13,586 nucleotides of DNA from assembly GCA_044870185.1 (NCBI GenBank), contig JBIOYL010000101.1, positions 1 through 13,586 of the forward strand, read 5' to 3'. A program made the position numbers and the translations under genes. Shown in pieces: positions 13,203-13,586 of this stretch. The notes under the pieces are model-generated. The model ran no database searches. It had not been told where the DNA came from and worked only from the letters and a program-made list of their open reading frames with translations. Within the stretch, counting starts at the first letter, position 1, and the number at the start of each line of letters is the position of its first letter. Source of the DNA: JBIOYL01 sp044870185 (lineage in GTDB: Bacteria > Actinomycetota > CALGFH01).

Positions 13203-13586
13203 TCAGGCCGCGCGAGCAGCCTGACGGGCAAGCCCTGCCCGGAGAATGTTGCCCGCCGCGTTCCCATCCGCATGGGCGGCATGCCCACAGGCGACACCGC
13301 AGAACGCGGCCTGACTGACACGGCTCTCGGCCGCCACCTGCCCACACGCAGGGCAGGTGCGCGAGGTGGTGCGGGGGTCCACCGCGACCAGCGTGCGACC
13401 AGCGCTTGCAGCCTGGTCGGCCAGGACCGCCAGCAACACCCCCCACCCCGCATCCAGGATCGCCCGGTTCACCCCCGCCTTCTGCGCCACCTTGCTACCC
13501 GGTGCCTGGACCGTACCGGACGCCGACCGGGTCAGGTTGCCGATCTGCAGCGCCTCATGGACGAGCAGGTCGTAGCCGCGCACCAG
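13203..13586 (-). CDS. tnpB: TnpB (IS200/IS605 OrfB) RNA-guided nuclease, C-terminal part
   Basis: The last 127 codons of a TnpB protein; the gene enters from the right edge and has no start here. TnpB is an RNA-guided DNA endonuclease related to Cas12. Visible parts are the RuvC-II glutamate in LLVHEALQIGNLTRSASG, the conserved AGVNRAILDAGWGVLLAVLA, and TLVAVDPRTTSRTCPACG with the first zinc-ribbon cysteine pair. The second pair follows in AAFCGVACGHAAHADGNAAG, where AD-x-NAA carries the RuvC-III aspartate. The second cysteine pair is odd: the family normally has F-x-C-x-x-C-G, but here the first cysteine is one residue earlier, giving C-x3-C. The RuvC residues in view are intact. The stop is followed at once by the right-end hairpin. 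Whether the N-terminal two thirds are intact cannot be seen. Confidence 0.9.
   Translation of the reverse strand: MVRGYDLLVHEALQIGNLTRSASGTVQAPGSKVAQKAGVNRAILDAGWGVLLAVLADQAASAGRTLVAVDPRTTSRTCPACGQVAAESRVSQAAFCGVACGHAAHADGNAAGNILRAGLARQAARAA

Larger units (their letters stand above)
13171..13586 (-). mobile_element. IS200/IS605-type element, right-end part (continues past window)
   Basis: The element consists of the C-terminal third of tnpB and, just downstream of its stop, a compact hairpin as found near the right end of IS200/IS605 elements. The left boundary near 13170 is inferred from the hairpin position and from where the interrupted plus-strand frame loses sense. No target duplication is expected in this family. 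Whether a tnpA gene is present cannot be seen. Confidence 0.6.

Noticed and set aside
1..13586. CRISPR array, rRNA, tRNA, prophage or integron structures.
   Set aside because: No regularly spaced direct repeats, no rRNA or tRNA sequence, no integrase and no attachment-site repeats were found in the window.

Overview
The window is about 13.6 kb of very GC-rich DNA with near-saturated G/C at third codon positions. The gene families present (class-II purine nucleoside phosphorylase beside adenosine deaminase, a LigB-type ATP-dependent DNA ligase, a YafY/WYL regulator, a large LuxR-type ATPase regulator) and several candidate leaderless promoters point to an actinobacterium or a close high-GC soil relative. 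The genus cannot be read from the sequence.

Layout, left to right. (1) 1-1333, minus strand: a purine-salvage pair, adenosine deaminase followed by a purine nucleoside phosphorylase cut by the left edge. (2) 1482-3642, plus strand: a collapsed remnant of one ATP-dependent DNA ligase (LigC/LigD-ligase type, internally deleted and out of frame), then an intact ligase of a different subfamily (LigB type). (3) 3752-4907, plus strand: a small VOC/glyoxalase-fold protein and a WYL-domain regulator. (4) 4095-6371, minus strand: a polytopic membrane protein whose reading frame runs on past its natural C-terminus, antisense through the WYL gene. A one-base expansion of a G6/C6 tract explains this well. 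(5) 6564-7266, plus strand: a Phd-like antitoxin and VapC-like PIN toxin with a perfect 14-bp inverted repeat over both the -10 element and the start codon. (6) 7368-7832: a two-domain peptidoglycan-binding protein without a signal peptide. (7) 7933-10895: a very large ATPase/LuxR regulator split by a one-base deletion near 8649. (8) 10987-11767: a SnoaL/NTF2-like protein converging on a second VOC protein. (9) 11957-12907, minus strand: a DsbA-like thiol protein, translationally coupled to a peroxiredoxin that has lost its catalytic core by an in-frame deletion, preceded by a possible 35-codon ORF with an excellent ribosome binding site. (10) 13137-13586: the start of a plus-strand gene that appears interrupted by the right end of an IS200/IS605-type element, with a terminal hairpin and the C-terminal third of TnpB running off the window.

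I did not find a convincing new multi-gene system. The distinctive feature is the number of damaged but recognisable genes in a short stretch: the ligase remnant, the headless peroxiredoxin, the split LuxR regulator, the membrane protein with a lost stop, and a TnpB with a shifted zinc-ribbon cysteine. This means either real gene decay or, for the single-base events, assembly error. The best regulatory structure is the toxin-antitoxin operator. About 295 bases at 12908-13202 hold no complete gene.
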